DNA of 64,000 nt from the NCBI RefSeq assembly GCF_002104765.1, contig NZ_NCXM01000011.1:1-64000 (forward strand), written 5' to 3'. This document shows positions 1 to 11,639 of the stretch, piece by piece. This DNA comes from Mycolicibacterium vulneris (lineage in GTDB: Bacteria > Actinomycetota > Actinomycetes > Mycobacteriales > Mycobacteriaceae). Within the stretch, counting starts at the first letter, position 1. Each line of letters begins with the position of its first letter. The position numbers and the translations under genes were made by a program. The notes under the pieces were generated by a model that was given only the letters and a program-made list of their open reading frames with translations, did no database searches and had not been told where the DNA came from.

Positions 1-78
1 CAATCACCACCGGCAACACTCAGCGATAGGCAAGGTCCCACCCATCACGCGATTGATCAACCTGCCTGGGCAGTACAC

Positions 79-1572
79 CTAGATCGCCGACGGCAGGGAT
101 CCGCGGGCCGCCTCGTAGGCGGCGCCGACCCGATACAGCCGGTCATCGGCCAGTGCGGGCGCCATGATCTGCAGCCCGACCGGCAGGTCGTCGTCCGGCG
201 ACAGACCGGCCGGCACCGACATGCCGCAGTGCCCGGCCAGATTCAGCGGCAGCGTGCACAGGTCGAACAGATACATCGCCAGCGGATCGTCGACCTTCTC
301 GCCCAGCCGGAACGCCGTGGTCGGGGTCGCGGGCGACACCACCACGTCCACCGAGCGATAGGCCTCGTCCAGGTCGCGGGCGATCAGGGTGCGCACCTTC
401 TGGGCCTGGTTGTAATACGCGTCGTAATAACCGGCCGACAGCGCGTAGGTGCCGATCATGATGCGCCGCTTGACCTCCGGCCCGAAGCCGGCGGCGCGCG
501 TCATCGCCATCACTTCCTCTGCGCTGTGGCTGCCGTCGTCGCCGACCCGCAGCCCGTAGCGCATCGCGTCGAAGCGGGCCAGGTTGCTCGACACCTCCGA
601 CGGCAGGATCAGGTAGTAGGCGGCCAGCGCGTACTCGAAGTGCGGGCAGTCGACCTCGCTCACCTCGGCGCCCAGGGCGGTCAGTTGCTCGACGGCGGCC
701 TCGAACGCGCTCAGCACCCCGGGCTGGTAGCCCTCGCCGCGCAGCTGCTTGACCACTCCGACGCGCACACCCTTGAGGTCACCGGTCGCCCCGGCCTTCG
801 CGGCGGCGACGACGTCGGGCACCGCTGCCTTCACCGACGTGGAGTCCAGGGTGTCGTGCCCGGCGATCACGTGATGCAACAGCGCGGTGTCCAGCACCGT
901 GCGCGCGCACGGGCCGCCCTGATCCAGCGACGACGCGCACGCCACCAGGCCGTAGCGCGACACCGTGCCGTAGGTGGGTTTGACGCCAACGGTCGAGGTG
1001 AGTGCGGCGGGCTGGCGGATGGAGCCACCGGTGTCGGACCCGATCGCCAGCGGCGCCTGGAACGCGGCCAGCGCCGCCGCGCTGCCGCCCCCGGAGCCGC
1101 CGGGCACCCGGTCGACGTCCCACGGGTTGCGGGTGGGGCCGTAGGCCGAGTTCTCGGTCGAGCTGCCCATCGCGAACTCGTCCATGTTGGTCTTGCCCAG
1201 GATCGGGATTCCGGCGGCGCGCAGCCGCGAGGTGACGGTGGCGTCGTACGGGGAACGCCAGCCCTCCAGGATCTTGGACCCGCAGGTGGTGGGCATGTCG
1301 ACCGTGGTGAAGACGTCCTTGAGCGCCAACGGGACCCCCGCCAGCGGCGACGGCAGCCGCTCCCCGGCGGCCACCGCGTCGTCGATCTGCTTGTCCACGG
1401 CGGCTGCCGCCGCAAGCGCCTCGTCGGCCGCCACGTGCAGGAAGGCGTGGTAGCGGTCGTCGGTCGCCTGGATCTGGTCCAGGCACGCCTGGGTGACCTC
1501 GACCGACGACAGCTCTTTGGCGGCGATCCGGGCGGCCAGCGTGGCGGCGTCGGACCGGATGATCTCGTTCAC
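79..1572 (-). CDS. gatA: Glutamyl-tRNA(Gln)/aspartyl-tRNA(Asn) amidotransferase subunit A
   Basis: GatA is the amidase subunit of the GatCAB complex. It releases ammonia from glutamine so that misacylated Glu-tRNA(Gln) or Asp-tRNA(Asn) can be amidated in the cytoplasm. The 497-residue product shows the amidase-signature triad: Lys85 in ALKDVF, the cis-Ser at about 160 in the glycine/serine-rich loop, and the nucleophile Ser184 in [11 protein letters not shown] start at a GTG whose GTGA overlaps the gatC stop, which implies translational coupling. The same frame stays open upstream through gatC, but that extension has no amidase similarity. gatB is not in the window. Confidence 0.97.
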   Translation of the reverse strand: MNEIIRSDAATLAARIAAKELSSVEVTQACLDQIQATDDRYHAFLHVAADEALAAAAAVDKQIDDAVAAGERLPSPLAGVPLALKDVFTTVDMPTTCGSKILEGWRSPYDATVTSRLRAAGIPILGKTNMDEFAMGSSTENSAYGPTRNPWDVDRVPGGSGGGSAAALAAFQAPLAIGSDTGGSIRQPAALTSTVGVKPTYGTVSRYGLVACASSLDQGGPCARTVLDTALLHHVIAGHDTLDSTSVKAAVPDVVAAAKAGATGDLKGVRVGVVKQLRGEGYQPGVLSAFEAAVEQLTALGAEVSEVDCPHFEYALAAYYLILPSEVSSNLARFDAMRYGLRVGDDGSHSAEEVMAMTRAAGFGPEVKRRIMIGTYALSAGYYDAYYNQAQKVRTLIARDLDEAYRSVDVVVSPATPTTAFRLGEKVDDPLAMYLFDLCTLPLNLAGHCGMSVPAGLSPDDDLPVGLQIMAPALADDRLYRVGAAYEAARGSLPSAI

Positions 1573-1868
1573 TCGCCGTCCCCCAGGATCTGCGGGACCG
1601 CGAAGCGGCCATCGACGGCGGCGGGCGCCTCGGCCAGCGCCTCGGCCTGGGTCAGGCACGGTGTCGACTCGTCCGGCCGGGTGACGTTGACGTCCTTGAG
1701 CGGGTTGTCGGTCGCTTCGACGCCGGTGACATCGACCGCCTGCACCTGGCTGACGTGGGTCAGGATGGCGCCGAGTTGGCCGGCGAAGCTGTCGAGTTCG
1801 CTGTCGGTCAGCGCCAGCCGGGACAGCCGGGCCAGGTGCGCTACCTCGTCGCGGGAGATCTGGGACAC
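1569..1868 (-). CDS. gatC: Glutamyl-tRNA(Gln) amidotransferase subunit C
   Basis: GatC is the small, belt-like subunit that wraps around GatA and stabilises the GatCAB complex. The 99-residue product has the usual GatC opening ([21 protein letters not shown]) and the C-terminal LREDxP-like region degraded to [12 protein letters not shown], as in mycobacteria. It overlaps gatA by 4 bp and is transcribed away from the ACT-domain gene across a gap of about 110 bp that must hold both promoters. Confidence 0.95.
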   Translation of the reverse strand: MSQISRDEVAHLARLSRLALTDSELDSFAGQLGAILTHVSQVQAVDVTGVEATDNPLKDVNVTRPDESTPCLTQAEALAEAPAAVDGRFAVPQILGDGE

Positions 1869-1977
1869 GACTGGAAAGCCTAGCCGCGAAGGTGCGGGCC
1901 GCTACACGCCGTTGGCCGTCGCGCCGCCGGGTCGATCCGAAATGCCGTCGACAGATCCCTGTGCGACAGTGTTGGCC

Positions 1978-2634
1978 GTGCCCTCCTATCTGTTGCGCAT
2001 CGAGCTGGTCGACCGGCCAGGCAGCCTGGGGTCGCTGGCCGTCGCGCTCGGTTCGGTGGGAGCCGACATCTTGTCGCTCGACGTCGTGGACCGCAGCGCG
2101 GGTTACGCGACCGACGACCTGGTGATCGAACTGCCACCCGGGGCCATGCCGGACACGCTGATCACCGCCGCCGAGTCCCTGTCCGGTGTCCGGGTGGACA
2201 GCGTGCGCCCGCACACCGGTCTCCTGGAGGCACACCGCGAGCTCGAGCTCCTCGACCACGTCGCCGCGGCCGACGGCAAGGCGGCGCGACTGCAGGTTCT
2301 CGCCAACGGGGCGCCCAAGGTGCTGCGCGTCAGTTGGTGCACGGTGCTGCGCAGCGCGGGCGGCGAGCTACAGCGCCTGGCCGGCAGTCCGGGCGCCCCG
2401 GAGACCAAAGCCGACTCGGCCCCCTGGCTGCCGATCGAGCGGGCCGTGACGTTGGACAGCAGCGCCGAGTGGGTGCCCAAGGCGTGGCGCGATATGGACG
2501 TGACAATGGTCGCGGCGCCTTTGGGCGACCCGCACACCGCGGTGGTGCTCGGCCGTCCCGGCCCCGAATTCCGGCCCTCGGAGGTCGCACGGCTGGGGTA
2601 CCTCGCCGGGATCGTCGCCACCATGCTGCGCTGA
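1978..2634 (+). CDS. ACT-domain protein (Rv3013 homologue)
   Basis: A probable amino-acid-sensing protein of unknown partner. Residues 1-70 form an ACT domain: [38 protein letters not shown] has the typical beta-alpha-beta start with the Arg-Pro-Gly ligand loop. The remaining ~150 residues are a mycobacterial family segment that may be GAF-like. From memory the H37Rv homologue Rv3013 is 218 residues, the length given by the GTG at 1978. An ATG at 1942 in the same frame would add 12 residues. The gene is divergent from gatC. No enzymatic function can be read from the sequence. Confidence 0.88.
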   Translation: MPSYLLRIELVDRPGSLGSLAVALGSVGADILSLDVVDRSAGYATDDLVIELPPGAMPDTLITAAESLSGVRVDSVRPHTGLLEAHRELELLDHVAAADGKAARLQVLANGAPKVLRVSWCTVLRSAGGELQRLAGSPGAPETKADSAPWLPIERAVTLDSSAEWVPKAWRDMDVTMVAAPLGDPHTAVVLGRPGPEFRPSEVARLGYLAGIVATMLR

Positions 2635-2695
2635 TCCAGCGGTGACTCGCTCGAGACATGCTCGGGCGCAATAGCTTTGGTTGGGGTCGGCGCTG

Positions 2696-3208
2696 TCAGT
2701 CCGTTATGGGTGGGGTTAAGAACACCAGACGAAATCTGCCGATCTGGATCTCGTCGTGGTTAGCCAGCACGGCCGAATCCACAACTTGCCGGTTGACGTA
2801 GGTGCCATTGAGACTGCCGGCATCGTCTACGCGGAATTCGCCGTGCTCACGCCGAAACTCGGCGTGGCGTCGACTGACCGTGATGTCGTCGAGGAAGATA
2901 TCGCTGTCGGGATGGCGGCCGGCGGACGTGAAGTCGCGATCCAGCAGGAACCGAGCCCCAGCGCTGGGGCCGCGCTTGACGATCAACAGGGCCGAGCCGC
3001 GGGGCGCTCCTTCGACCCCCAAGTCCACGTCTGGAGCGCTGGTCCGAGTTAGCTCGTCCAGCTCATCAACGGCGCGGTCCGACAACGCTGCCGTGATTTC
3101 GGCACTGGTTTCGTCCGCATTGTCGCCGTCGTCTTCAGGGGCCATCCGCTGTCTCGTTGCCTTTGTCGGGGTATCACCTTCCAGCTTGCCTGAGCCGGCC
3201 ACAACCAT
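2696..3208 (-). CDS. FHA-domain protein, GarA-like paralogue
   Basis: A 170-residue protein with a C-terminal forkhead-associated domain (about 75-165). The phosphothreonine-binding signatures are intact: GRHPDSDIFLDD, SRRHAEF and GSLNGTYVN. The domain closely resembles mycobacterial GarA, which controls 2-oxoglutarate metabolism when phosphorylated by PknB/PknG. The N-terminal tail differs: the GarA ETTSVF phospho-acceptor motif is missing and an acidic stretch (PEDDGDNADETSAEIT) takes its place. It is therefore a paralogue rather than GarA. The start is uncertain; an ATG at 3145 (MAPEDDG) is equally possible. It lies in an accessory block next to mmpL. Confidence 0.85.
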   Translation of the reverse strand: MVVAGSGKLEGDTPTKATRQRMAPEDDGDNADETSAEITAALSDRAVDELDELTRTSAPDVDLGVEGAPRGSALLIVKRGPSAGARFLLDRDFTSAGRHPDSDIFLDDITVSRRHAEFRREHGEFRVDDAGSLNGTYVNRQVVDSAVLANHDEIQIGRFRLVFLTPPITD

Positions 3209-3265
3209 CCAACGGCTGTAAACCCCGCAGCTGGAAACCCCCGGGCCGCGGCCGCGCCAACCGTG

Positions 3266-3685
3266 TCATGCGGTGCTTGGCAGACGCCCTTTCAAGGCAG
3301 CAATTCTGAGCAGCTGAAGGGTGAGGTTTATGGATCCCAACATAGGGCCCAACCCGATATACATTCGAAGGGAGGTGGTCCCATGCAGTTCAAGAATGCT
3401 GAAGAAATAAAAGCATCCGATGGTGAAAACGGCGGCCGGGATCGAGTAAGCCATCAAGGATCTACGATCAGCGATGATCTGCGCCGCGAAATCCAATTCC
3501 TCCTCCGACATCGGCTCTCCTTTGCGCACTTTATCCAAAACCTTCTTTGCACTCCCGACTTCTTCGCTTACCGGGGTGCGCGGTCGCTTCAGGAGCCGTG
3601 TTACATAAATGAAGACAAAGGTGGCGAACACCAATTCGGCCACCCCGGCGAGCACCGCCAGATAACCAAACAGCCCCAACTTCAT
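3266..3685 (-). CDS. Small membrane protein of unknown function
   Basis: A 139-residue product with hydrophobic segments at about 3-27, 78-97 and possibly 107-127. A charged cytoplasmic-looking stretch (EEVGSAKKVLDKVRKGEPMSEEELDFAAQIIADRR) separates the first two. I do not recognise the family. The start is well supported: AAAGGAG lies just before ATG at 3685. It is on the same strand as the mmpL-mmpS unit and about 105 bp downstream of mmpL, so it may be co-transcribed and could be an accessory membrane protein for that transporter. That link is inference from position only. Confidence 0.75.
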   Translation of the reverse strand: MKLGLFGYLAVLAGVAELVFATFVFIYVTRLLKRPRTPVSEEVGSAKKVLDKVRKGEPMSEEELDFAAQIIADRRSLMAYSIPAAVFTIGCFYFFSILELHGTTSLRMYIGLGPMLGSINLTLQLLRIAALKGRLPSTA

Positions 3686-3790
3686 TCACTCCTTTGTGGG
3701 ACAACACCGCGTGGCACCGGAGCACCGCCAGTGAGTGGCACGCGGCGACGGCGGCGTTTGTCCGGCAACGTTCGCCTGCCCGGCTTCCCG

Positions 3791-6706
3791 TCACACACGG
3801 GTGTGATCGCGTGACGGTGATCCGGGCATTACCGCCGGGTCTCCGTCTTCCCATAGCAGCAGTTGGCGGACCGCGGGGCGCGGCCCGTACGGGCGAAGCA
3901 TGGTGCTGGCCGGGCGGGGGCGCACGCGTTGTGGCCACCAGAACCACCGCCCGAGTAGCGCGGCGACGGACGGCGTCATGAAGGAACGCACGATCAGCGT
4001 GTCGAACAGCAGCCCCAGGGCGATCGTGGTCCCGATTTGACCCAGCACCAGCAACGAGGCGAACCCGAAGGACGCCATGGTGAATGCGAACACCAGGCCG
4101 GCGGAGGTCACCACCGCCCCGCTGCCGGCCATGGCGCGAATGATGCCCGTATTCAACCCGGCGTGAATTTCTTCCTTGAACCGGGAGATCAGCAACAAGT
4201 TGTAGTCGGATCCCACCGCCAAAAGGATGATGACGGACAGCGCCAAGCAAATCCAGTACAGCTTGATGCCCAGAATGTATTGCCAGACCAGCACGGAAAG
4301 CCCAAAAGAGGCGCCCAGCGAAAGCGCGACGGTGCCCACGATGACGATCGCGGCGACCAGGCTTCGGGTGATGATCACCATGATGAGCAGAATCAGGCTC
4401 AGGGCGGCAATTCCGGCGATCATGAGATCGTATTTGGCGCCGTCTGCTATGTCCTTATACGTCGCGGCGGTGCCGGCGAGATAAATGTTGGAATCGCCGA
4501 GGGGTGTATTCTTCACGGCTTGTTTGGCCGCTTCTCTGATCGGCTCGATGTGCGCGATACCTTCGGGGGTGGCGGGATCACCCTCATGGGAGATGATCAT
4601 GCGTGCCGCCTTGCCGTCCGGCGAGAGGAACATCTTCAGTCCCCTTTTGAATTCGGGGTTGTTGAAAGCCTCGGGCGGCAGGTAGAAGGAGTCGTCATTC
4701 TTGGCGGCGTCATAAGCCTGTCCAAGGGCCGTCGCGGTGTCGGTATTAGCCCGCGTCTGAGCATTGATCCCGAAGTTTGTGGCGTAGTTGGACAGCGTGA
4801 GGCCCAGATTTTTCTCCTGATCGGCGATCTGGGGTGGCAGCAGGGTCACCAGCTTCTGCTGGCCGGCATCCAGCTTGTCCAAGCTCGCGGTGAGCTTCTC
4901 AAACTGCGCGCTGAGTTCGTCGATGCCGTCGAGCGCGTCGAAGACGGATCGGAACGCAAAGCAGGCCGGAATGTCGAAACAGTGCTTCTCCCAATAGAAA
5001 TAACTGCGAACGGGCCTGAAGAAATCGTCGAAATTGGCGATCTTGTCCCGCAGATCGTTGATGATCGCGATCGTGTCGTGAAAGCTTTGGGTCTCGTCGT
5101 GGGTGGAGGCGGCGAGCTGCTTCTGCAGGCCGTATTGCTGGTTCAGAATGCCGATCGTATCTTTCAGATTGTCGGCCTGCTTCAGCAAATCCTGCGCCCG
5201 CTCTTTCTGATAGTGCAGGTTCTCGATGTTGCCGATGCTGCCCGCGCTGATCTGAAAAGCCAATGAGGTGTGCTCGATCGGGGTTCCCAATGGCCTGGTC
5301 ATCGATTGGACCTGGGCGATGCCGGGCAGGTGTGCGATAGCTTTTGCCACCCTTTCCAAGTTGATCATGTCGGCCGGGTTGCGCATGTCGTGATCGGTTT
5401 CGATCATCAGCAGTTCGGGATTGAGGCGGGCCTGCGAGAAATGCCGTTCCGCGGCGGCATACCCGGTATTGGCCGGGGCGCTGGCCGGCATGTAAGTGCG
5501 AGCGTCATAACTCGTCTTGTATCCGGGCAAGGCGAGCAGGCCGATGAGGGCGACCCCGGTGGCCACCACCAGCACGGGCCCGGGCCAGCGCACGATCGCG
5601 GTGCCGATGCGGCGCCAACCCCGAGTCGCCAGCTGGCGCTTGGGGTCGAACAGCCCGAAAAGACTGCCGACAGTAATCAGGGCGGGGGCCAGGGTGAGCG
5701 CAGCCAGTAATGCGACCCCGATGCCTATTGCGGCGGGAATGCCCAGACTTTGGAAATAATTCAGCCTGGTGAAGCGCAGGCAGAGTACCGCGCCGGCCAC
5801 GGTCAACCCTGAACCCAAGACCACATGGGTGGTACTGCGATACATGGTGTGGAAGGCGGTTTCGCGGTCCTGCCCGTCGAGCCGCGCCTCGTGGTAGCGG
5901 CCGACGAAAAAGATCGCGTAATCGGTGCCGGCGGCGATGACCAGCAGCGTGAGCAGATTCGTCGCGTACGTCGACAGCCCGATCAAGCCGGCGTTTCCCA
6001 GAAACGCGACGACACCCCTCGCCGCGGCCATTTCAACGATCACCGTGACCAGCACAAAGACCGCCGTGACGGAACGGTACACCCACAACAGCATCCCCAA
6101 GATCACCAGCACCGTGATCACGGTGACCTTGAAGATGCCTTTGCTGCCCACCTCGAACTGATCCGTGACCAGCGGCGCCGCGCCGGTCACATACGCCTTC
6201 ACCCCTGGCGGTGCGGGCGTATGGGCCACGATCTGGCGGACTGCGTCGACGGACTCGTTCGCCATCGCGTCGCCCTGATTGCCGACGAGATACACCTGAA
6301 CGTAGGCGGCCTTGCCATCCTTGCTCTGTGACCCCGCCGCGGTCAGCGGATCCCCCCAGAAATCCTGGACATGCTCCACATGCTTGTGGTCGCGCTCGAG
6401 CTTACGAACCAAATCGTCGTAAAACCGGTGGGCATCATCACCCAGCGGCTTATCACCTTCCAAGACGATCATGGCCGCACTGTCGGAATCGAATTCGTGA
6501 AATACCTTTCCGATGTGCCGCATCGCCTGAAAAGACGGTGCGTCAGGGGTATTCAGGGATACGTTGTGCGCTTTGGCCACGTCCTCCAAATTCGGTAGGG
6601 CGATGTTCGAGATGGCGGCCAGAGCTATCCACAACAGCAGGATCGGCACCGAAAAACGGCGGATGTTGTGCGCCACAGCGGACCTCGGCGCGTGATCCTG
6701 GCTCAT
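3791..6706 (-). CDS. MmpL-family RND transporter
   Basis: A 971-residue inner-membrane transporter of the MmpL4/MmpL5 type. It has the duplicated RND layout: one N-terminal membrane helix, a large periplasmic domain, a block of five to six helices, a second large coiled-coil-rich periplasmic domain, and a final helix block. The proton-relay Asp-Tyr pairs are present in both halves (GTDYAIF and GSDYNLL). Mycobacterial members export siderophores, glycopeptidolipids or other lipids, or drugs; the substrate here is unknown. I prefer the ATG at 6706, whose ATGA overlaps the mmpS stop, over an in-frame start at 6724. Translation is probably coupled to mmpS. Confidence 0.93.
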   Translation of the reverse strand: MSQDHAPRSAVAHNIRRFSVPILLLWIALAAISNIALPNLEDVAKAHNVSLNTPDAPSFQAMRHIGKVFHEFDSDSAAMIVLEGDKPLGDDAHRFYDDLVRKLERDHKHVEHVQDFWGDPLTAAGSQSKDGKAAYVQVYLVGNQGDAMANESVDAVRQIVAHTPAPPGVKAYVTGAAPLVTDQFEVGSKGIFKVTVITVLVILGMLLWVYRSVTAVFVLVTVIVEMAAARGVVAFLGNAGLIGLSTYATNLLTLLVIAAGTDYAIFFVGRYHEARLDGQDRETAFHTMYRSTTHVVLGSGLTVAGAVLCLRFTRLNYFQSLGIPAAIGIGVALLAALTLAPALITVGSLFGLFDPKRQLATRGWRRIGTAIVRWPGPVLVVATGVALIGLLALPGYKTSYDARTYMPASAPANTGYAAAERHFSQARLNPELLMIETDHDMRNPADMINLERVAKAIAHLPGIAQVQSMTRPLGTPIEHTSLAFQISAGSIGNIENLHYQKERAQDLLKQADNLKDTIGILNQQYGLQKQLAASTHDETQSFHDTIAIINDLRDKIANFDDFFRPVRSYFYWEKHCFDIPACFAFRSVFDALDGIDELSAQFEKLTASLDKLDAGQQKLVTLLPPQIADQEKNLGLTLSNYATNFGINAQTRANTDTATALGQAYDAAKNDDSFYLPPEAFNNPEFKRGLKMFLSPDGKAARMIISHEGDPATPEGIAHIEPIREAAKQAVKNTPLGDSNIYLAGTAATYKDIADGAKYDLMIAGIAALSLILLIMVIITRSLVAAIVIVGTVALSLGASFGLSVLVWQYILGIKLYWICLALSVIILLAVGSDYNLLLISRFKEEIHAGLNTGIIRAMAGSGAVVTSAGLVFAFTMASFGFASLLVLGQIGTTIALGLLFDTLIVRSFMTPSVAALLGRWFWWPQRVRPRPASTMLRPYGPRPAVRQLLLWEDGDPAVMPGSPSRDHTRV

Positions 6707-7149
6707 GCCGACTTCACCAGGCAAAAGGTGTAGGCGCTCACTTGGTTGACGATCCTTTCATCCTTGACCTCACCATCCACCGTGATGCGACAGCCAAGGG
6801 AATCGCTATTGCCCTGCGCCACAAGATTGCTGAACGCTCCGGGCTGTGTCGTCACCATGGTCAACGACCACGGCAGGGAAGCGTCCAACACTTGCCGCGG
6901 CTGCACATTGATGTCCACATAATTGATGGTCGCCACCGCTCCCGGGTCGCCGAAGACCTCCAGGGTGATGTGCTTGGGATTGAACGGTTCGGTCTGCTCC
7001 GAGATGCCGCCGGCGGCCGACGTGTTGTTGTGAGAGCCGAAAATCCCGTGCAGTCGATACACGCAGAACCCCGCGACAGCCGCCACCACGATGACCACCA
7101 GCACCGTCCACCACCGCCTGATCAGGGAGGTTATCGAAAAGCCTTTCAC
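6703..7149 (-). CDS. MmpS-family membrane accessory protein
   Basis: A 148-residue partner of the downstream MmpL. It has one N-terminal membrane anchor (about 13-33) after an Arg-Arg-Trp-Trp cytoplasmic edge. The rest is an extracytoplasmic beta-rich domain with the MmpS signature around [21 protein letters not shown], and two Cys near the C-terminus that could form a disulfide. It starts at GTG, preceded by AAAGG. MmpS proteins act as periplasmic adaptors for MmpL export, as in the MmpS4/L4 and MmpS5/L5 pairs. A perfect palindrome lies about 85 bp upstream, between this gene and the TetR gene. Confidence 0.93.
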   Translation of the reverse strand: MKGFSITSLIRRWWTVLVVIVVAAVAGFCVYRLHGIFGSHNNTSAAGGISEQTEPFNPKHITLEVFGDPGAVATINYVDINVQPRQVLDASLPWSLTMVTTQPGAFSNLVAQGNSDSLGCRITVDGEVKDERIVNQVSAYTFCLVKSA

Positions 7150-7234
7150 CCGTTAGCCTTTCGAAGATCAGGCGACAGGGTCACGTTCGGGGCGAGCGCG
7201 ACCGCCAAAACACATAAGCATGATCGACAGCCAC

Positions 7235-7261
7235 TACAGTACGGTACGGGACCGTACTGTA
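7235..7261. promoter_or_regulatory. Perfect palindrome, probable TetR operator for mmpS-mmpL
   Basis: Two exact 11-bp arms, TACAGTACGGT and its reverse complement ACCGTACTGTA, flank a 5-bp spacer. The site lies between the TetR stop and the mmpS GTG, about 85 bp before mmpS. Size, symmetry and position are typical of a TetR-family operator. That the adjacent TetR binds here is inference. Confidence 0.75.
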
Positions 7262-7320
7262 CCAGAGGTACGCGGGCGCCTGGGTTGCCTTCGAGGCCCA
7301 GCGCGGACATGACTGCGCCG

Positions 7321-7917
7321 TCATCCGGTGTTCTTGGTCAGGCCCGGAATGATGAACCCATCGACAAGCGCTTGCACGGTGCGACGGGTGGGCGGCCGGT
7401 CGGGGACGATGCACCGGAAGATGAGGTAGCCGGGCAACAGATCCCAAAGCTCATCGGTGAGGGCGCCTTCGCTGATCTCGCCCCGATCGACGGCCTGATG
7501 CAGCACGTGCTGGATCATGGCCTTGCGCCGGTCCAGGAACTGGTGCTGCATGGCCTCGTTCAGTGCGGGGTGGCGCGACACCTCCACCATCACCGCGCGG
7601 ATGGTGCTGGCGTGCCGTCCGCCCTCCTGGCAGATCGTCTCCCCCAGGCTCAGCAGGTCGCCGCGCAACGTGCCGGTGTTCGGCGGGACGGCCACGTGGC
7701 GGACGCCTTCGATGAAGGCGGCCAGCACCAGTTCGGCTTTGGAGGGCCAGCGCCGGTACACCGTGGCCTTGCTGGCGCGGGCGGCGTTGGCCACCGCGTC
7801 CACCGTCAGCTGGTCATAGCCGTGTTCCTGCAGCAGCCCCAGGGTCACGGCCAAGATTTCGGCCTCGCGCGGCGACCACGGCGACGCGTGCTCGCGCCGG
7901 TCGGCCGTCTGGGTCAT
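7321..7917 (-). CDS. TetR-family transcriptional regulator
   Basis: A 198-residue regulator. Residues 15-62 hold the TetR helix-turn-helix: EAEILAVTLGLLQEHGYDQLTVDAVANAARASKATVYRRWPSKAEL. The C-terminal part is a ligand-binding domain with the PPTRRTVQALVDGFI ending common in mycobacterial members. It is on the same strand as mmpS-mmpL and directly upstream of them. A TetR gene next to mmpS/mmpL recalls Rv0452 beside mmpS4 in H37Rv. The palindrome at 7235-7261 is the likely target, so this protein probably represses the transporter until a ligand arrives. The ligand is unknown. Confidence 0.92.
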   Translation of the reverse strand: MTQTADRREHASPWSPREAEILAVTLGLLQEHGYDQLTVDAVANAARASKATVYRRWPSKAELVLAAFIEGVRHVAVPPNTGTLRGDLLSLGETICQEGGRHASTIRAVMVEVSRHPALNEAMQHQFLDRRKAMIQHVLHQAVDRGEISEGALTDELWDLLPGYLIFRCIVPDRPPTRRTVQALVDGFIIPGLTKNTG

Positions 7918-7987
7918 AGAGCCAACGATAGAGCCGCTCGGCCGATGCGGACCAATTTCCGTGCGGTCGAGCCCGACGAATGTCGCG

Positions 7988-9100
7988 TCAGCGGGAGGGC
8001 ATCAGCGCGCGTTCGATGTCGGCGAGCAGGTCGTCAGTGTCCTCGATACCCAGTGAGACGCGCGCGAATCCGTCGGCGACCGGATCTCCCCAGCGCGCGC
8101 GACGGTCCACCGAGGTGTGCAGGCCCCCGAAACTGGTGGAGGCGATCAGCAGTTCGCTGCGCTCCACCAGCGCCTGCACCGCGGCCGCGTCGGACAATTC
8201 GACCGAAACCAACGCTCCGAATCGGCGCATCTGCGCCATGGCCACCGGGTGCGCCGGGTCCTCGGCCAACCCCGGATAGCGCACCGACCGCACCGCCGGG
8301 TGGCGGGCCAGCATGCTCGCCACCGCCCGGGCATTCTGGCATTGACGTTCGAAGCGCAATCCCGCAGTTGCCATGCTGCGCAACAGAAGCCACGCCTCGA
8401 ACCCACCCAGGATCGCACCCGCGAGCAGCCGGTGTCGCTCCACCACGGCGAGCAACTCAGGCTGGTTGCTGGCGACGTAGCCGGCCAGCAGGTCACCGTG
8501 ACCCGACAGGGCCTTGGTCGCACTGGCCACCACCGCATCGGCGCCCAACGACAGCGGCTGCTGACCCAGGGGCGTCGCGGCGGTGTTGTCGACAATCAAG
8601 CGCGCGTTGCGGTCCCGGCAGATGGTGGCCAACTTGTGTAGATCGATCACGTCCAGCGCGGGGTTGGTTGGCGTTTCGGCCAGCACCACGTCGGCGTGCG
8701 CGGCGGCGTCATAGATCCGCGCACTCGACGCCTCGACGACCGTCACACCCCCGGGCGCCAGGTCTTCGCGGGCATAGCGGCGCACCTGGTAGTAGCCGTC
8801 GGCCGGCACCACCACCGTCGATCCGGACGTCACCAGCGCGCGCAGCACCGCGCTGATGGCCGCCATGCCCGACCCGAACACCCGCGCGCCGGCGGCTCCT
8901 TCCAGCTCGGCGAGTGCGGACTCCAGTTGCCGCCAGGTCGGGTTGGAGCTGCGGCCGTAGCTGTCCAGCGCACCGCTCTCGTCGCCGGACAGATGATAGG
9001 TGGCTGCGAGCACCGCCTGCGGTGCCACCGGCTGTCCCGAAATAGCCTGATTATCAATGGCATTGAGGCTGCGAGTGGAATCACCGTACCGGCTGCTCAT
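7988..9100 (-). CDS. Cys/Met-metabolism PLP-dependent enzyme (cystathionine gamma-synthase/lyase family)
   Basis: A 370-residue fold-type I PLP enzyme of the trans-sulfuration family. Visible features are the early loop YGRSSNPTWRQLESALAELEGA, the substrate-binding segment ETPTNPALDVIDL, the cofactor-binding region LIVDNTAATPLGQQPL, and the Schiff-base lysine in SATKALSGHGDLLAGYV. Members catalyse gamma- or beta-elimination or replacement on cystathionine, homoserine esters or methionine, and the sequence does not decide which. It ends 4 bp before ligA begins downstream on the same strand order, but no functional tie to ligA is evident. It belongs to the accessory block between the Rv3013 and ligA homologues. 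Confidence 0.88.
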   Translation of the reverse strand: MSSRYGDSTRSLNAIDNQAISGQPVAPQAVLAATYHLSGDESGALDSYGRSSNPTWRQLESALAELEGAAGARVFGSGMAAISAVLRALVTSGSTVVVPADGYYQVRRYAREDLAPGGVTVVEASSARIYDAAAHADVVLAETPTNPALDVIDLHKLATICRDRNARLIVDNTAATPLGQQPLSLGADAVVASATKALSGHGDLLAGYVASNQPELLAVVERHRLLAGAILGGFEAWLLLRSMATAGLRFERQCQNARAVASMLARHPAVRSVRYPGLAEDPAHPVAMAQMRRFGALVSVELSDAAAVQALVERSELLIASTSFGGLHTSVDRRARWGDPVADGFARVSLGIEDTDDLLADIERALMPSR

Positions 9101-9104
9101 CGGT

Positions 9105-11195
<2,091 letters not shown>

Positions 11196-11241
11196 CTATC
11201 CGAGGACACCGACGTGAAACCGGGCGCGCTCAGTCCTCGAC

Positions 11242-11472
11242 TCAGTCCTCGACGTAGGCCCGCAACCGATCCACCGCGGCATCCCACCGCCGGGACAGCT
11301 GACTCAGGTAGTCGCTGGCCGACGCAAGCGGCTGGGTCTGCACCGTCCAGATCCGCTCGCGGCCCCGCCGGCTGCTGGTCACCAGCCCGACGGACTCCAG
11401 CAGCTGCAGGTGCTTGCTGGCCGCCTGCCGAGTGACCGGGATGACGCTGGTGACCTGCGATGTCGAACTGGG
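11242..11472 (-). pseudogene. 3' remnant of an ArsR-family regulator gene
   Basis: Reading the minus strand down to TGA at 11242-11244 gives about 76 residues ending RRWDAAVDRLRAYVED. They include the ArsR recognition helix and wing: VIPVTRQAASKHLQLLESVGLVTSSRRGRERIWTV. The first ~25-30 residues of a normal ArsR protein and any start codon are missing. The frame runs at about 11,473 into a different frame with AHSA1 similarity, so the 5' end was deleted. A short tandem repeat (CAGTCCTCGA twice) lies at the stop. Confidence 0.7.
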
Positions 11473-11474
11473 TC

Positions 11475-11639
11475 GAACCGGCGCCGCGGCTCGAGGGCGA
11501 CCATCTGCCAGGTGCTGCGCACCGCGGCGTGCGCCTCCTGACGCTTGGCGACCTCACCGTCGACGACGGTCGGGCTGATCGCCGCGGTCACCGACGTCCC
11601 GGCGACGAAGGGCCCGGCGAAGCGCAACCTTCCGGTTGC
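11475..11639 (-). pseudogene. Internal remnant of an AHSA1/SRPBCC-domain gene
   Basis: The minus-strand frame directly after the stop of the MetE-like gene reads RLRFAGPFVAGTSVTAAISPTV, then EVAKRQEAHAAVRS and MVALEPRRRF. This is the middle of an activator-of-Hsp90-ATPase-like (SRPBCC) protein. Both its N-terminal ~45 and C-terminal ~60 residues are absent. AHSA1 genes often pair with ArsR genes, and here the two remnants are joined at about 11,473. One internal deletion through both genes explains the arrangement. Confidence 0.65.

Noticed and set aside
229..1900. Very long plus-strand open frame opposite gatA and gatC
   Set aside because: It is antisense to clear GatA/GatC similarity and shows Arg/Gly/His-rich composition typical of G+C-driven shadow frames. 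Only its 3' part (from 1978) is a real gene.
4037..8856. Long plus-strand frames opposite mmpL, mmpS, TetR and the PLP enzyme
   Set aside because: The opposite strand has convincing family motifs throughout; these frames have none.
11231..11252. Tandem CAGTCCTCGA repeat at the ArsR relic stop as an integration site
   Set aside because: Two 11-bp units only, no element between or near them; replication slippage is enough.
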